This document shows, in pieces, positions 24,207 to 24,953 of a DNA stretch of 24,953 bases (position 1 is its first letter; each line of letters opens with the position of its first letter). The translations under genes were made by a program, and so were the position numbers. Below the pieces are notes generated by a model, which saw nothing but the letters and a program-made list of their open reading frames with translations, was not told where the DNA came from and did no database searches. Origin of the DNA: DAIDKA01 sp036489445 (GTDB taxonomy: Bacteria; Pseudomonadota; Gammaproteobacteria; Steroidobacterales; Steroidobacteraceae); the NCBI GenBank assembly GCA_036489445.1, contig DASXFV010000012.1, forward strand, positions 1 to 24,953, read 5' to 3'.

Positions 24207-24259
24207 GCATCTTAGATGCTCAGAGCGCTATCTATAGTGCATAGCTGCTCAATGAAGAA
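24207..24259 (-). promoter_or_regulatory. Candidate promoter and palindrome upstream of the lipoprotein gene
   Basis: On the minus strand TATAGA (24231-24236) could be a -10 box, with TTCTTC (24254-24259) 17 bases upstream as a poor -35. Between it and the start codon is a perfect 6-base inverted repeat with one central base, GCATCT-T-AGATGC (24207-24219), which could be an operator or a small leader hairpin. The rest of the 214-base gap up to the GNAT gene shows nothing I can support. Confidence 0.25.
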
Positions 24260-24394
24260 ATGTCGCCGCCAGCAGACGGTGCTCTCCCGAAGGCGGCCAG
24301 CGTGCGGGACACGGTCAAGCTGCGGCCAGGACGCACGCAATGAGAGGGATGAGACGGCAGTCGCGGCATTGGAATGCGCGCAGTGCGGCCCCTA

Positions 24395-24946
24395 CTACTG
24401 CACCTTCGAGTAGATAAACGCGTCGCGCGGCTCGCGCGAAATATTTGGGCGAACCGTGAGTGAACGCAGCACACCTTCCCGCACCAAGCCACATTTCTCG
24501 AGTATCCGCGCGGAGGCCAAGTTTTCCGCATCGCAGGTTGCCGAGACTCTGCGCATACCCGGAACGGAAAGCGCTAATGCGACGATCGCCAATGACAGCT
24601 CCGTGCCCAGGCCTTTGCCCCAATATTTACGACTCAGAACGTATCCGAAGTCAGCCGCATGTCCCATAACTCGGAGCGATGCCCCGCCTATGACCTGGTC
24701 GACATCCATGGGTGTTGCAACCCAGAAGAATTCCCGACCGGCTTGCCAAGCCAGCTCGGACTCTTTCAAGTATGCCGCGATAGCCTCCACCCTTGTGGCT
24801 CTCGGCCAGTCCGCGAAGTGCGCGACCTCAACGTCACTCGCATAGTCGAAAACGGCGACGGCATCGGAGGGCCGGGGTCTACGAAGGCGTAACCGATCCG
24901 TCTCGATCGTTATGGGCGCGGAGAACGATTCCTTAGACTGAGGCAT
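24395..24946 (-). CDS. GNAT family N-acetyltransferase, RimJ/RimL-like
   Basis: This encodes 183 residues from ATG 24944-24946; the bases that would hold its ribosome site run off the window, so the start is likely but not proven. The N-terminus has the family opening ETDRLRLRRPRPSDA (15-29). The acetyl-CoA loop is RKYWGKGLGTE (106-116), and the second signature is ENLASARILEKCGLVREG (141-158), all as in the Acetyltransf_3 group. Members transfer acetyl from acetyl-CoA to the N-terminus of ribosomal proteins or to small amines. The target here is unknown. It is on the same strand as the lipoprotein but 214 bases upstream, so it is probably a separate transcript. Confidence 0.88.
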   Translation of the reverse strand: MPQSKESFSAPITIETDRLRLRRPRPSDAVAVFDYASDVEVAHFADWPRATRVEAIAAYLKESELAWQAGREFFWVATPMDVDQVIGGASLRVMGHAADFGYVLSRKYWGKGLGTELSLAIVALALSVPGMRRVSATCDAENLASARILEKCGLVREGVLRSLTVRPNISREPRDAFIYSKVQ

Positions 24947-24953
24947 AGCGCAA

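Overview
The window looks like a chromosomal segment of a GC-rich, Gram-negative bacterium. Most proteins are exported by Sec or Tat. Several families, including PQQ dehydrogenase with a cytochrome c tail, DUF1592/DUF1552 proteins with periplasmic ankyrin proteins, an MHS transporter and DgkA, recur together in environmental Gammaproteobacteria. Steroidobacteraceae-like is my best guess, from family content only; there is no rRNA or other phylogenetic marker here. I saw no tRNA, insertion sequence, phage gene or CRISPR array. No intergenic stretch exceeds 300 bases; the longest is about 214 bases.

Region 1 (1-12420) holds two paralogous cassettes pointing at each other. Cassette A (+ strand, 2-5365) runs DUF1592 protein (5' end cut by the window), Tat-exported DUF1552 protein, periplasmic ankyrin protein, Tat-exported metallo-beta-lactamase-fold lipoprotein. 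Cassette B (- strand, 12420 down to 5405) runs MBL-fold protein, DUF1592 cytochrome-like protein, DUF1552 protein, ankyrin protein, and a secreted four-cysteine orphan protein. The same four families occur in both, but the MBL gene is last in A and first in B. Spacing is operon-like throughout. The likely theme is an envelope redox or hydrolytic module of unknown substrate, and this is the best candidate here for an undescribed system.

Region 2 (12476-17323, + strand) starts divergently from cassette B with a quinohemoprotein (PQQ plus heme c) alcohol dehydrogenase. Its Asp-Tyr-Asp active-site motif resembles lanthanide-dependent enzymes. Next come a thiamine-diphosphate enzyme of the acetolactate-synthase type and, overlapping it by one base, an NMT1/THI5-like periplasmic-binding-fold protein with no signal peptide and no ABC transporter partners. 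That pair is more likely a cytoplasmic enzyme system than a transporter.

Region 3 (17376-21073) has a small secreted WxxGxW-repeat protein (-), an MHS-type MFS transporter (+), and gamma-glutamyltransferase (+). The transporter's C-terminus depends on an eight-C homopolymer that may hide a one-base indel.

Region 4 (21082-24946, - strand) reads from the right: a GNAT acetyltransferase, a beta-helix-like lipoprotein with a Ser-Thr hexanucleotide repeat linker, a GFA-family zinc protein, diacylglycerol kinase, a six-helix membrane protein, and a winged-helix regulator overlapping it.
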